A stretch of DNA of 64,000 nt from Desulfopila aestuarii DSM 18488 (GCA_945863875.1 CAMBBS010000005.1:62001-126000); one strand, 5' to 3'. Numbered from the stretch's first letter, positions 9,036 to 18,659 are shown. Made by a program: numbers and translations. Notes: generated by a model not told the origin, from the sequence alone.

Positions 9036-10654
9036 GATATCAATTTTGGAAAAATGTTGACAAGGTTCTGCTGGGTTTGTTCGAGAAAATCGGCATCGAC
9101 ATGCAACAGGTTGTTCTTCCTGATTACCGCCAGGATCTGCAGTACAAGATAGGGATCAAACTGTTTGCCGGCCTCTTTTTTCAGTTCCTCGATAATCTCC
9201 GTCGGCGTAAGTTTTCTCCGATAGGGGCGTTCGGAGTTCATCGCCGCCAGTGAGTCGACAATGGTGAAAATGCGTGATCCAAGAGAAATTTCGTCGCCTT
9301 TCAGACCCAAGGGATAGCCTGTGCCGTCATATCGTTCATTGTGGCCGAGCAGAACATTGCGTTCTTCGGTAAAATAGTCAAACATATCGGTGAGTTCGTT
9401 TAACTTAAACGGCAAATCCTCGATAGTCTTCTGTTCCTCGCGGGTCAATCGCTCCGGTTTGGACAGGAGGTCATGGTGCAGAAGGAAACGGAAGCTGTTG
9501 TAGAGAGTGATGGAATTTTGAAAGGTCCGGGTATGTTGTTCCGGCAGACCGAGCTGCTGTCCAAGCAAGGCGACGTAGTGAGAAACTTTGTCGATATGCG
9601 ACTGGTGGGCGGAACCGGCAATGTTTTTTGCCAGCAGCTGCAAAGAGGCCAGGGCCGAGGTTTTTGTTTTTTCAAGAATGCGCTGCAGATTGTCGCGCAA
9701 ACAGGCCAGGGAATTCTCCAGGGAGATTTCTTTTGGATCATGGTGCGGGATGTACACCTGCAGCCTGTTTCTGCCTTCGGCTTTCGCCATAAAAAGTGCT
9801 GTTTCGGCCATGCAGATAAAGGCGTTGTCATTGTCCGGCAGATGATCCTGCAGGGAGGCAATGCCCACCGAGATGGTCAGGGATGTAATGGTGTTTCCGT
9901 CGGTAAATGGTTTTTCTGCACAGACCTTGCGTATTTTTGCGGCTGTGGTGCAGGCCTGCTGCAGGTCTGCCCCCGGCAGCAAAACGACAAAATCCTCGCC
10001 GGAGAATCGGTAACAGGTGGCCTCTTTCTCGATCGTCTGGGTGAGTCGGGCAGCCAATTCATTGAGAATGGCATCGCCGAATTCCAGTCCCGACGTCTTG
10101 TTGATGGAATTGAAATAATCGATGTTTAAAAGCAACAGTGACAGGTCGCGGTGTTCCGCCTGGGCAATTTTAAGAATCTGGGTCAGGCGGTTGGTAAAGT
10201 GGCGCCTGTTGAACAGTCCGGTCAGGCCGTCACGGGTGGTGAGAAGGTTGAGTTGCCGGTTGAGGGTCGTCCTGTGCACATAATGTTCCGCACTGATCTT
10301 TTGTACTTGCGAGAGAAGGGCTATTCTGTGCAGGAACATTGGTATTGAGGAGGGCAGAGGCAGATAATCTATTACCCTGGCTGGGCGAAAATTTTCTATG
10401 GCCTCCGGCATGCTGTCGCCCTCACTCAGATAAAGAATCGGGGTATATTCAGCCAGTTGATCGTTTTGCAAAAGAGAGAGGATGTGCTGCGGACCGCCAC
10501 TGGTGACGACAAGCACGCATCTTTGCAGTTCCTCTGGCGCAAGCAGAGTGCCGGGAAAAAAACAAAGTACATGGGGTGTCTTCTCCTCGAGCAGCCGCCT
10601 GATGGTATCGCTTTCGCCGAGGTCCGAGGCCGTGAGGTAGTTTTTCTCTGTCAT
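9032..10654 (-). CDS. Receiver-like / GGDEF / HD-GYP-like three-domain protein, both output domains degenerate
   Basis: In this 540-residue protein, residues about 1-125 look like a receiver or pseudo-receiver fold. Residues about 133-305 are a GGDEF domain (TRDGLTGLFNRRHF) in which the signature reads SGEDF (218-222) instead of GG[DE]EF. Residues about 310-520 resemble HD-GYP: HNERYDGTGYP at 438-448 keeps the GYP half, but the HDxGK motif is missing. At that position the sequence reads LYNSFRFLLHHD. The protein therefore probably senses or binds cyclic-di-GMP, or acts as scaffold, and may not make or degrade it. It is coupled to the downstream HDOD gene by an ATGA overlap. Confidence 0.85.
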   Translation of the reverse strand: MTEKNYLTASDLGESDTIRRLLEEKTPHVLCFFPGTLLAPEELQRCVLVVTSGGPQHILSLLQNDQLAEYTPILYLSEGDSMPEAIENFRPARVIDYLPLPSSIPMFLHRIALLSQVQKISAEHYVHRTTLNRQLNLLTTRDGLTGLFNRRHFTNRLTQILKIAQAEHRDLSLLLLNIDYFNSINKTSGLEFGDAILNELAARLTQTIEKEATCYRFSGEDFVVLLPGADLQQACTTAAKIRKVCAEKPFTDGNTITSLTISVGIASLQDHLPDNDNAFICMAETALFMAKAEGRNRLQVYIPHHDPKEISLENSLACLRDNLQRILEKTKTSALASLQLLAKNIAGSAHQSHIDKVSHYVALLGQQLGLPEQHTRTFQNSITLYNSFRFLLHHDLLSKPERLTREEQKTIEDLPFKLNELTDMFDYFTEERNVLLGHNERYDGTGYPLGLKGDEISLGSRIFTIVDSLAAMNSERPYRRKLTPTEIIEELKKEAGKQFDPYLVLQILAVIRKNNLLHVDADFLEQTQQNLVNIFPKLIS

Positions 10655-10901
10655 AGGGTATCAAATCGTCTGCTGTGTCGGTGATAGCTGGCAGGGCAGG
10701 ACGGCTGGTCTGTTAAAATTGGAGTATCTTCGAAAAGTATATAAGTGCAGGGACTTGAATTGCAATACTCATAACCAAATATTAATCTTCATCGACAACA
10801 TATTAGGCCTGACCATACGCCTTGTATGTCGTTCATTCTCGTTAAATAACAACATATACCTGTATTTAGCGCCTGCCGGTACCCGGCCGGGGGAGATATC
10901 T
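10655..10901. other. AT-rich intergenic spacer
   Basis: These 247 bases separate two minus-strand genes and hold no credible reading frame. The stretch is clearly more AT-rich than its flanks. The end next to 10902 contains a small inverted repeat, CCGG-TACC-CGG, that might terminate the unknown upstream gene. It must also contain the promoter of the GGDEF-HDOD pair, but I could not assign -35/-10 boxes with confidence. Confidence 0.4.
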
Positions 10902-11651
10902 TTAAAACGGACGTCTCTTGGGCTCGGAATGGTCAAAAAGAGGAAAGGCCTGCTTGAGTAAGCCGTCTAAGGTAGCTTTTGCTTCCTGTAAGGGTGGGGG
11001 TTGAACGAGGGAATGCATCCTGGTGGTGACCGGGGGGGGCGGTTGCATGCGCAGCTCCGCGTCCATGTCGCGGCCGGCAAGACTGGCTCTGTCTGCCTGG
11101 AGGATTCCGCTATGGAAACCACCTGGGTTGTCGATTTCGCGAAGAAAATTGAGAATACCGGAAAGATCATTTTTGCGATAAAAGCTATCAATTTCCCTAC
11201 AGATATCCTCCTGCTCTTCTTCGAGTCGGGTAAAGATATCCCGGTAAGCAGCGATCTTGTCGGCGAGTGAGGAATAGATATGGTAGACGAGATTCCGATA
11301 TCGTCTTCTGCGGGTCAAGCCGTTACCTTTCAGACCGGCAAAGAGCAGCTGCCACTGTGACGGGCATTGCGGATTGACGGTACGGCAGGCCATGGAACAG
11401 GCCATGGAAGATGCTAATACGTCAGGCAACCGGATGAAATCAATAAAGGATCGAAAGAGGTCGTCTTTTCTCAGAAGGCAGTGCATCCGTTCCACCTCGG
11501 CAATGATCTCGGCAGTTTTTTCCTTTGCTCCAGCCTGCAGTTTGTCCAGGTACTCGTTCGATGCTGTTTCAATCCGTTTACGAAAACCAAAGTAGCGATC
11601 GGCGATATCTTTTTTAATCTCAAACGTCAGAGCTTTGGTCAGGTCTTCCAT
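10902..11651 (-). CDS. Hypothetical protein, helical, unknown function
   Basis: I do not recognise this 249-residue protein. It is predominantly charged and helical (EDLTKALTFEIKKDI, KEKTAEIIAEVERM, RLEEEQEDICREIDSFY). It has a Cys cluster in the middle (SSMACSMACRTVNPQC) and a proline-rich stretch (QPPPPV, QPPPLQ) before a short C-terminal helix. No signal peptide or membrane segment is visible. The ATG at 11651 has AAGGCGG upstream. A GTG at 11705 would add 18 residues but lacks a ribosome-binding site. It is divergent from dnaG. Confidence 0.6.
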   Translation of the reverse strand: MEDLTKALTFEIKKDIADRYFGFRKRIETASNEYLDKLQAGAKEKTAEIIAEVERMHCLLRKDDLFRSFIDFIRLPDVLASSMACSMACRTVNPQCPSQWQLLFAGLKGNGLTRRRRYRNLVYHIYSSLADKIAAYRDIFTRLEEEQEDICREIDSFYRKNDLSGILNFLREIDNPGGFHSGILQADRASLAGRDMDAELRMQPPPPVTTRMHSLVQPPPLQEAKATLDGLLKQAFPLFDHSEPKRRPF

Positions 11652-11842
11652 GCCACGCCGCCTTGCAGAGTTGGAAAGGGAGTCGAACCCCGGGAAACGG
11701 GCCACCGGTAAAGCAATGGCGGCCGATGAAAATGAGTAGTATAGTATGGAAGCCGGGAAGAAGCACCTCTCTTTTTAAACGTACGCATTTTCAGTGAGAA
11801 TAATATCAAGCAGAGTCCCTGCAACAGAGGATGGCATGGAAT

Positions 11843-13654
11843 ATGGTTATGGGTGAGTCACGAGACGCCATTACGGCGAGGATAAAGGAAGAAGCCGATA
11901 TCGTCCAGATTATCGGGGAGTGTGTCGATTTGAAAAAGAGTGGCACACGATTCCTTGGTCTGTGTCCGTTCCATGGCGAAAAGACCCCCTCTTTTTCCGT
12001 GCATGGCGGACAGCAGTTCTTTCATTGTTTTGGCTGCGGCGAATCTGGCGATGTCTTTAATTTTGTCATGAAATACCATAACCTTGATTTCCCCGAGGCG
12101 GTAAAGACACTGGCAGACAGGTACCACATTCAGCTGCCGGAACGCCGTCGTTCTCAGGAGGAAGAACTGCTCGAGCAAAAAAGACACCTGCTTTTCGCCG
12201 TGAATGAAAAAGCGGCCACGATGTTTAGTCAATACCTGCGAGAGTCGAGCGGAGCGAAGGCCGCAGCGGCTTATCTGCAGAAAAGAGGTGTGACCGGCGA
12301 TACCCTGGAAAAATTTCGCATTGGCTATGCCCCGGCGGTGGAGGTCGAAGGATGGAATTATCTCGGAGGACAATATACCGGTGCTGAATCAAAAGCGGCG
12401 ATCGAGGCTGGACTGCTTGTGGAAAAGGAAAAAGGCGGCACCTACGATCGCTTTCGCGATCGCATTGTCTTCCCCATCTGCGATATAAGCGGCCGCGTTT
12501 GCGGTTTTGGCGGCAGAATTGTCGGTGCAGGACAACCGAAATACCTCAATTCGCCGGAGAGCCCGGTCTTTACTAAAAGCAAACTGCTGCTTGGACTGTA
12601 CCAGCAAAAAGAAGATATCCGGCAAAAGAATGAAGCCGTTCTGGTCGAAGGCAATTTCGACCTCATCTCTCTTGTCGCCGGCGGCTGCACGAATGTCGTG
12701 GCCCCTTTGGGCACCGCCTTGACCCGGGAACAGCTCAGGCTGCTCAAACGGTTCACCGAACGGGTGACGCTTCTGTTTGACGGAGATGCGGCCGGCGCCA
12801 AGGCCGCCGCACGAGCGGTGCCCTTTTTCCTCGCCGAACAGCTTGCCGGCCGGGTGGCACTGCTGCCTGACGGGCATGATCCAGATACCTTTATTCGGCA
12901 AAAGGGACTGGCCGCATTACAGCGGCTCCTTCTGCAGGCGGAGTCATTGCCTGAATTCTATCTCAATCGATTGATTGAGGCATATGGTCTGACCCTCGAT
13001 GGAAAACGCCGGATCGTCGAGGAGCTGCAGCCACTGGTCAAGGCCGCGGTGTCCCCCTTGCAGCGTTCGGTCTTCGTTTCCCATTTCGCCGAAAAACTCG
13101 GTATGCCCATGGAACAGCTCAATGGGCATCTCGATTTCTCCCCGGACAGCCGCCCGGTTTCCCCGTCTCCGCCTGTGCCGAAGGGCAGAGTGGAACGAGT
13201 CACTCCCCTGTCAATATCGCAGAGGCAACTGGTGGAGTTCATGGTTCTCCAGCCGAAATTCTTTACTCGCCTGGAGGAAGGCGGTATACGGCAATGCCTG
13301 GCCGGGGGGGTTGGCGAGATTCTGTTTCTGCAGCTCAAGGCTTTGTTGGCCAAAAAACCGGAAGCGGAACCGGAAGAGCTGCTGACAGTCCTGCCGGAAG
13401 GTGCCGAACGATCTCTGGTTGCCGATCTTCTGCTGCGGGCGTCGAATTGCCGCGAGTCGAGAGACGAAGAGGGTTCCCGGGCCGAATTTTCCGACCTGTT
13501 TGACTATCTCGAAAAATACCATCTCAAAAAGAGTTCCGAGGAATTGATGGTACGTATGCAGCGTGCGCAGCAGGAGGGTGATGTTGGACTGCTGCAGACG
13601 CTTATGGTGCAGAAAATCGCCCTTACCAGGAAACTCCATGGGGAGCAGGTTTGA
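11843..13654 (+). CDS. dnaG: DNA primase
   Basis: This enzyme makes RNA primers for replication. The N-terminal CHC2 zinc domain reads CPFHGEKTPSFSV, then FHCFGCG. The core follows (FRIGYAP, RDRIVFPICDISGRVCGFGGRI, PKYLNSPESPVF). The Toprim domain has EGNFDLISL and LLFDGDAAG. The C-terminal helicase-binding region is divergent. The start is uncertain: ATGs at 11831, 11843 and 11849 are in frame, and an AGAGG at 11826-11830 best serves the later ones. By length to the DIV motif, 11843 or 11849 matches other primases. It is followed by rpoD, the classical dnaG-rpoD pairing. Confidence 0.96.
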   Translation: MVMGESRDAITARIKEEADIVQIIGECVDLKKSGTRFLGLCPFHGEKTPSFSVHGGQQFFHCFGCGESGDVFNFVMKYHNLDFPEAVKTLADRYHIQLPERRRSQEEELLEQKRHLLFAVNEKAATMFSQYLRESSGAKAAAAYLQKRGVTGDTLEKFRIGYAPAVEVEGWNYLGGQYTGAESKAAIEAGLLVEKEKGGTYDRFRDRIVFPICDISGRVCGFGGRIVGAGQPKYLNSPESPVFTKSKLLLGLYQQKEDIRQKNEAVLVEGNFDLISLVAGGCTNVVAPLGTALTREQLRLLKRFTERVTLLFDGDAAGAKAAARAVPFFLAEQLAGRVALLPDGHDPDTFIRQKGLAALQRLLLQAESLPEFYLNRLIEAYGLTLDGKRRIVEELQPLVKAAVSPLQRSVFVSHFAEKLGMPMEQLNGHLDFSPDSRPVSPSPPVPKGRVERVTPLSISQRQLVEFMVLQPKFFTRLEEGGIRQCLAGGVGEILFLQLKALLAKKPEAEPEELLTVLPEGAERSLVADLLLRASNCRESRDEEGSRAEFSDLFDYLEKYHLKKSSEELMVRMQRAQQEGDVGLLQTLMVQKIALTRKLHGEQV

Positions 13655-13871
13655 TTCGTCTTCTAACGATTACCTGTGGCGGCGACGGCGAATTCACCAG
13701 GGGGCGGATGAATTTTCTTGACATTTTCGTCGGTTTCGTTTGATTGGAGAATGGGTCTGGGTTGGTAGTGGTTGTAATATCAGAATAATTGGCAGATGGT
13801 TACATGCAGCCGATGCACTGCAGGAACCTCTGTATGGCGGGCATGCCATATTTTGATACAAGGAGCGGTGC

Positions 13872-15530
13872 GTGACGATGACGGGGAATGGAGACGAAAT
13901 GGGCAGGGATGTTGATGAAACAATGATGGACCGTGGCATGGAAAAAGATTCCTCCTCTTACAACCTGAATGAAAATTCTGTTGATGAGGCCGTTTCTTTT
14001 GAAGATTTTTCCGATATGAACGATGACGGGCGGAGTGACCGACAAGAGCGCCGTAACAATCCGTTTGCTGACAGAAGAAAACAGGACAGGCGCCGGGCCT
14101 CGCGCCACACGGAAGATTCGGATAAGGCTGCCCGATCCCAGACGTTCATTGATCCGATGAATATCTACCTCAGGGAAATGGGTACCCTCACCCTGCTGAG
14201 CCATGAGGAAGAGTTGAAGCTGGCGAAGTTGATGGAGGAGGGGAAACGACGGGTACAGAATGTCGTCTTGAAAACCCCTCTGGCCATACCGGCACTTCTT
14301 GAGGTTGTCAAAGGACTCAACAACAACAATGATAAAATCTGTCAGATTATATCCGGAATAACAGAAAATACCCCGAGCGTCATAAAAAAAGAGAGTAAGC
14401 AGTTCCTAGAGCATGTTGCACGGGCTATCGAACTCAACAAAGACCGGGAAGAGCTGTTGGCGCAGTATCTGAAGCTCGATGCTCAAACCGTGGAAGCCGA
14501 AAACAAACTGGCGGAAATTGAAAAAATCGGCGCAACGGTTGCCGGACTTTTTGCAGAAAAAAACATTTGTTCCGAATGTATCAAGGCGATAGCCGTCGGT
14601 CTTGAGGAACTCTCCAAACGGTTTAGAAAAGTTTTTGTCGAGGTTATGGGCGAGCATGTCGTCAAGGCTGCCGGCTCTGCCGTTGAGGTGGCGCCGGAGA
14701 TAATAGCCCGGCTGGTGAATCGACAAATGCTCGAAGAATCCGGTGTTGATGAGCGACAGTTGCGGCTTATTCTCCAGGAAGTCGATACCGGATGGGAACA
14801 GTATAAACTTGGCAAAGAGGGGCTGGTACGGGCCAATCTTCGCCTGGTCATCTCCGTATCGAAAAAATTTGTCAATCGTGGCCTGCAGTTTTCCGACCTG
14901 ATCCAGGAAGGCAATATCGGCCTGATGAAGGCCGTGGAAAAATTTGATTATCATCGAGGGTACAAATTCAGTACCTATGCCACGTGGTGGATCAGACAGG
15001 CTATCACCCGGGGCATTGCCGATCAGGGGAGAACCATCCGTCTGCCGGTGCATATGATTGAAACGATCAATCGACTGCTGCGGGTCTCGAAGGATTTTAT
15101 GCTCGAGGAACATCGGGAGCCGACGCCCGAGGAGATGGCCGAGCAGCTCGGCACAGATGTGACCAAGGTGAAGTCGGCACTGAAAATTGCCAAAGACGCC
15201 ATTTCGCTCGACACCCCTGTCGGCGATGACGGCGAGACTTTTTTAGGGGATTTTATCGAGGACAAAGAGAAACTGGGACCGGATGAAATATCAATGGTGG
15301 CAAGTCTTCGAGAGTGTCTCAACCAGGTCATGTCATCGCTGTCCCCGCGTGAGGCCAAGGTCTTGAAAATGCGCTATGGTATTGATGTCGACTGTGATCA
15401 TACCCTGGAAGAGGTGGGGCAATGTTTTGCGGTGACCAGAGAACGTATTCGACAGATTGAGGCGCAGGCTATAATGAAACTGAAGCATCCGTCCCGCGTC
15501 GAAGAATTGCGCGTGTTTATGACCGACTGA
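13872..15530 (+). CDS. rpoD: RNA polymerase primary sigma factor (sigma-70)
   Basis: This 552-residue housekeeping sigma factor has a long acidic, low-complexity N-terminus (about 90 residues). Region 1.2 follows ([21 protein letters not shown]), with a non-conserved insert. Regions 2.1-2.4 read [24 protein letters not shown] and [16 protein letters not shown]. Region 3 and region 4.2 ([23 protein letters not shown]) complete it. A normal region 1.1 is not obvious. The GTG start at 13872 has AGGAG six bases upstream. A TTGACA at 13718 lies in the leader, but a matching -10 was not convincing. Confidence 0.97.
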   Translation: MTMTGNGDEMGRDVDETMMDRGMEKDSSSYNLNENSVDEAVSFEDFSDMNDDGRSDRQERRNNPFADRRKQDRRRASRHTEDSDKAARSQTFIDPMNIYLREMGTLTLLSHEEELKLAKLMEEGKRRVQNVVLKTPLAIPALLEVVKGLNNNNDKICQIISGITENTPSVIKKESKQFLEHVARAIELNKDREELLAQYLKLDAQTVEAENKLAEIEKIGATVAGLFAEKNICSECIKAIAVGLEELSKRFRKVFVEVMGEHVVKAAGSAVEVAPEIIARLVNRQMLEESGVDERQLRLILQEVDTGWEQYKLGKEGLVRANLRLVISVSKKFVNRGLQFSDLIQEGNIGLMKAVEKFDYHRGYKFSTYATWWIRQAITRGIADQGRTIRLPVHMIETINRLLRVSKDFMLEEHREPTPEEMAEQLGTDVTKVKSALKIAKDAISLDTPVGDDGETFLGDFIEDKEKLGPDEISMVASLRECLNQVMSSLSPREAKVLKMRYGIDVDCDHTLEEVGQCFAVTRERIRQIEAQAIMKLKHPSRVEELRVFMTD

Positions 15531-15722
15531 AACATGTTTTCTTGGTCATCTGGGGCCGGGGTCATTTTTTTTGACGGCGGCAACGGCAGTGCCGGGCTTT
15601 TTGACCAGTTGAGCCGAGCCGTCCTGTCCAGTTGTCTCATACCTACCTTTGGCATCCGCAGTGCAATCATTGCCGGTTTCCTGCCGCAGCAGCACTATTT
15701 CTCCTGCAGTCCGGAGGGGTCG

Positions 15723-16104
15723 ATGGCTTCAAGCCTCGACTGGATAAACCTGAGTTCTGTTCCCGGCAGAACCGGTCCCCTTGTCGACAGATCGCCCATT
15801 ACCGCGCAGGTGGCCCTTGATTTTGGCCGGGAAGTATTCGCCGTGCGCGGACGGGTCGATTCCTGCTGCAAAAGTGCAGGGCGCGCACTGGCCGTTGCGG
15901 CAAGGGGCAAGACTGGCGCAGCGGCTGGACGGCATTGTCATCGAACTGGATTGGTCGTACGGCAAGGGCCACGCACAAAAAAATGTCGCCGCCCGGAAGA
16001 CCATTTGGACCTCGAGCCCGAGGCCTTGGCACTGCCTGCCTGCATGGAACCCTACCCGCGGTTACGCCGGGTTTTACAGAGGAATACTGCCGAAAAAACG
16101 ATAG
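15723..16104 (+). pseudogene. dprA: Decayed dprA/smf (DNA-processing protein A) remnant
   Basis: Two frames together resemble the ends of DprA. From ATG 15723, which has GGAGGGG upstream, the sequence SLDWINLSSVPG matches the DprA N-terminus. It then runs directly into SPITAQVALDFGREVFAV-GRVDS, the end of the Rossmann core, so about 200 codons between them are missing. Near 15872 the homology moves to the +1 frame: AAKVQGAHWPLRQGARLAQ, then LDGIVIELDW. MEPYP and GYAGFYRGI look like shreds of the winged-helix tail. I infer an internal deletion plus at least one frameshift. Intact DprA loads RecA on incoming single-stranded DNA. The identification is by eye and needs alignment. Confidence 0.65.
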
Positions 16105-16119
16105 CCATAAAGGAGAAGC

Positions 16120-16803
16120 ATGAGCAGGAAAATACAGATAGCGCCGTCAATTTTGTCCGCTGATTTTGGTCGATTGGGCGAGGAGATAGGCGCTGTCGCC
16201 AGCGCCGGTTGCGATGTTATTCACATAGATGTCATGGATGGTCATTTTGTGCCGAACATTACCATCGGCCCTCTCGTCGTCGAGGCCGCCCGGGCGGCTA
16301 CCAGGAAGGAACTGGACGTGCATCTGATGATCACCGATGCGGACAAATATGTTGACGCCTTTGCCGCTGCCGGGGCCGATTGGATTACCGTGCACGTGGA
16401 AGCCTGCGATCATCTGCATCGAACCGTGTCGAGAATAAAGGAACTGGGCAAAAAAGCCGGGGTGGTGCTTAATCCGGCGACATCTCTTGCGACCCTGGAT
16501 TATATTCTCACCGAGGTCGATCTGGTCATGCTGATGTCGGTCAATCCGGGCTTTGGCGGTCAGTCGTTTATTCCCTCAACACTGGCCAAGATCCGCCGGC
16601 TCAGACAACGCATTGATGCCCTGGATCTTGCGGTGGAAATTGAGATCGACGGCGGCATAACCGTCAATACCATCGGCGACGTGGCTGAGGCCGGGGCGAA
16701 CATCTTCGTTGCCGGCTCGGCGATATACGGCAGCAAGGATTATGCGCAGACGATAACTTCTCTGAAGGAAAACGCCGGGGCGGGCGCTGCACGGTATAGA
16801 TAA
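16120..16803 (+). CDS. rpe: Ribulose-phosphate 3-epimerase
   Basis: This 227-residue TIM-barrel enzyme interconverts ribulose-5-phosphate and xylulose-5-phosphate in the pentose phosphate pathway. Signature motifs are APSILSADFGRLGEE, HIDVMDGHFVPNITIGP, LDVHLMITD, LMSVNPGFGGQSF, EIDGGITVNT and VAGSAIYG. Metal-binding His and Asp residues are all present. An AAAGGAGAAGC ribosome-binding site precedes the ATG. pgi follows after about 20 bases, so the two likely share a transcript. Confidence 0.97.
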   Translation: MSRKIQIAPSILSADFGRLGEEIGAVASAGCDVIHIDVMDGHFVPNITIGPLVVEAARAATRKELDVHLMITDADKYVDAFAAAGADWITVHVEACDHLHRTVSRIKELGKKAGVVLNPATSLATLDYILTEVDLVMLMSVNPGFGGQSFIPSTLAKIRRLRQRIDALDLAVEIEIDGGITVNTIGDVAEAGANIFVAGSAIYGSKDYAQTITSLKENAGAGAARYR

Positions 16804-16824
16804 CTAATGAGAGAGGAGAGACCA

Positions 16825-18417
16825 ATGGCAGCTGCTTTTACGTCACTGACGGAAACCCGGGCGTATCAGGAACTCATCCTGTTGGCGAGACACCCCTACG
16901 ATCTCACCGGCAAGCAGGCCCTGCAGGCTGATAATCGTCTGGAACGCTATGTGTGCCGGACCGAACTGCTTGATCTGCATTACGCCACGGAAAGAGTGGA
17001 TGACCAGGTACTGACTCTGCTCCAGGAACTCGCCGATGAGTTGCGGGTGGTTGAACAGTTCCAGATGATGCGGCGGGGTGCGGTGCTGAACAGGATTGAC
17101 GGCTTTGCCAGTGAGAATCGACAGGTGCTGCATACGGCCTGCCGCGATCTGTTTTCACCGGAGCCCGTTGAACCACTTGCCACCGGCCAGGCCAAAAAAG
17201 AGCTGGCTAAGCTGCGGACCTTTTTAGGAAAAATTGATAGCGGAGAACTGTGCAATCAGAAGGAGGCGCGTTTCGACACCCTCATTCATGTCGGCATAGG
17301 CGGCTCGGACCTCGGGCCACGGTGCATGTTTGAAGCCCTTCGGGCCTACGCGCTGCCGGGAAGACAGGTGCATTTTATCGCCAATGTCGATCCCGATGAC
17401 GGTGCGCGGGTGTTGTCCGGGGTAAACCTGGCCAGGACCCTGGTCTGCATCGTCTCAAAGAGCGGCACCACCCTGGAGACCCTGACCAATGAAAAGCTCG
17501 TCTGCCGGGCGTTGGTGGAAGCGGGCCTGGATCCGGCAAAACACTGCATTGCCGTGACCGGGGAAAAGAGTCCCCTCGATGATCCGGCCAAGTATCTCGA
17601 ATCGTTTTACATGGATGATTACATCGGCGGTCGATTTAGTTCGACGTCGATGGTTGGGGCGGTCATGCTCGGTTTTGCCCTCGGCATGGACCGGGTCATG
17701 GACTTTCTCCAAGGGGCTTCGGACATTGACCGGCTTGCCGAAGAAAAAAATATCCGGCGGAATATGCCGCTCCTCTTGGCCCTGATCGGCGTATGGAATC
17801 ATAATTTTCTCGGTTATCCAACCCTTGCCGTCCTGCCGTATAGTCAGGCACTGCATCGTTTTCCTGCGCATCTGCAGCAGTGTGACATGGAGAGTAATGG
17901 CAAGTCGATTGACCGGCAGGGCAGGGCGGTGACCAGCCGGACCGGGCCGATAATCTGGGGGGAACCCGGCACTAATGGGCAGCATGCCTTTTATCAGCTG
18001 TTACACCAGGGGACAGAGATCGTGCCGGCCGAATTCATCGGCTTTAAGCAGTCGCAGATGGCCATTGATCTGCTGGTCCAGGAAACGACGTCACAGCAGA
18101 AGCTGCTCGCCAATCTGCTGGCCCAGGTGGTCGCCATGGCGACGGGCCAATCCTCCGATAACCCGAATAGGAATTTCCCCGGCAATCGGCCTTCCTGCCT
18201 GTTGCTCGCCGAGAAGCTGACGCCCCGAGTGATGGGGGCGCTCCTTGCCGCCTACGAGGCAAAGATAGTTTTTCAGGGCTTTATCTGGAATATTAATTCC
18301 TTTGATCAGGAAGGGGTGCAACTGGGTAAGGTTCTTGCGGGCAGATTCCTGCAGGCCTTAAAAGATCCCTCCGGTTCCGGCGAAAATTTTGAAGGGGTGT
18401 TCTTGAACCAGCTGTAA
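16825..18417 (+). CDS. pgi: Glucose-6-phosphate isomerase
   Basis: This enzyme interconverts glucose-6-phosphate and fructose-6-phosphate. Motifs include HVGIGGSDLGPR, VSKSGTTLET, GRFSSTSMVGAV, MESNGKSIDR, the PGI signature around WGEPGTNGQHAFYQLLHQG, and GALLAAYEAKIVFQG with INSFDQEGVQLGK at the C-terminus. The ATG at 16825 is preferred because GAGAGGAGAG lies just upstream. An in-frame ATG at 16807 would add six residues. Together with rpe, gapA and the TIM-like gene it shows sugar-phosphate metabolism in an organism that also respires sulfate. Confidence 0.97.
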   Translation: MAAAFTSLTETRAYQELILLARHPYDLTGKQALQADNRLERYVCRTELLDLHYATERVDDQVLTLLQELADELRVVEQFQMMRRGAVLNRIDGFASENRQVLHTACRDLFSPEPVEPLATGQAKKELAKLRTFLGKIDSGELCNQKEARFDTLIHVGIGGSDLGPRCMFEALRAYALPGRQVHFIANVDPDDGARVLSGVNLARTLVCIVSKSGTTLETLTNEKLVCRALVEAGLDPAKHCIAVTGEKSPLDDPAKYLESFYMDDYIGGRFSSTSMVGAVMLGFALGMDRVMDFLQGASDIDRLAEEKNIRRNMPLLLALIGVWNHNFLGYPTLAVLPYSQALHRFPAHLQQCDMESNGKSIDRQGRAVTSRTGPIIWGEPGTNGQHAFYQLLHQGTEIVPAEFIGFKQSQMAIDLLVQETTSQQKLLANLLAQVVAMATGQSSDNPNRNFPGNRPSCLLLAEKLTPRVMGALLAAYEAKIVFQGFIWNINSFDQEGVQLGKVLAGRFLQALKDPSGSGENFEGVFLNQL

Positions 18418-18442
18418 GAGAAGGGTGAACGGGGATGTTTCT

Positions 18443-18464
18443 CAACTGAATGGCTGTTCAGTTG
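18443..18464. terminator. Perfect 8-bp inverted repeat downstream of pgi
   Basis: CAACTGAA and TTCAGTTG form an 8-bp perfect stem with a six-base loop. It lies 26 bases after the pgi stop and 26 bases before the -35 box of the putative dsr promoter. There is no T-run directly after it, so it could be a weak terminator for pgi or an operator for the dsr promoter. The sequence does not decide between these. Confidence 0.4.
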
Positions 18465-18490
18465 CCGGTGGGAAATCTATTGGATTTTTG

Positions 18491-18519
18491 TTGACAAAAT
18501 CGCGTAGCAAAGATATTCT
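18491..18519 (+). promoter_or_regulatory. Putative sigma-70 promoter of dsrABD
   Basis: TTGACA (18491-18496) is followed, after a 17-base spacer, by TATTCT (18514-18519). This is a near-consensus sigma-70 promoter. Transcription would start near 18526 and give a leader of about 250 bases before dsrA. It is the strongest promoter-like match in the 359-base gap between pgi and dsrA. Confidence 0.6.
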
Positions 18520-18659
18520 CACACGCTGAATGAGAATTCATAATCACTACCTGCCGTTGGACTTTAGGCGTTGAATCCGGCAGGGGAGTGGTTGGGTACG
18601 TCAATTCTAAAGATAAACCGAAAGTCGATGAGAGTGTCTTAGAGATGGTTATCCCGTAA

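Noticed and set aside
11649-11760. Possible minus-strand tRNA: GGTTCGACTCC-like T-loop near 11683
   Set aside because: Only four of five T-stem pairs form (one is G-U), and no matching acceptor stem, anticodon arm or CCA end can be drawn around it.
13718-13746. rpoD promoter TTGACA at 13718
   Set aside because: The sequence 17 bases on (TGATTG) is a poor -10 box, so I did not list it as a feature.
15730-15760. RNase P RNA 3'-end-like sequence (TTCTGTTCCCGGC) on the complementary strand
   Set aside because: The conserved P4 sequences are absent, and the region reads better as a DprA remnant.
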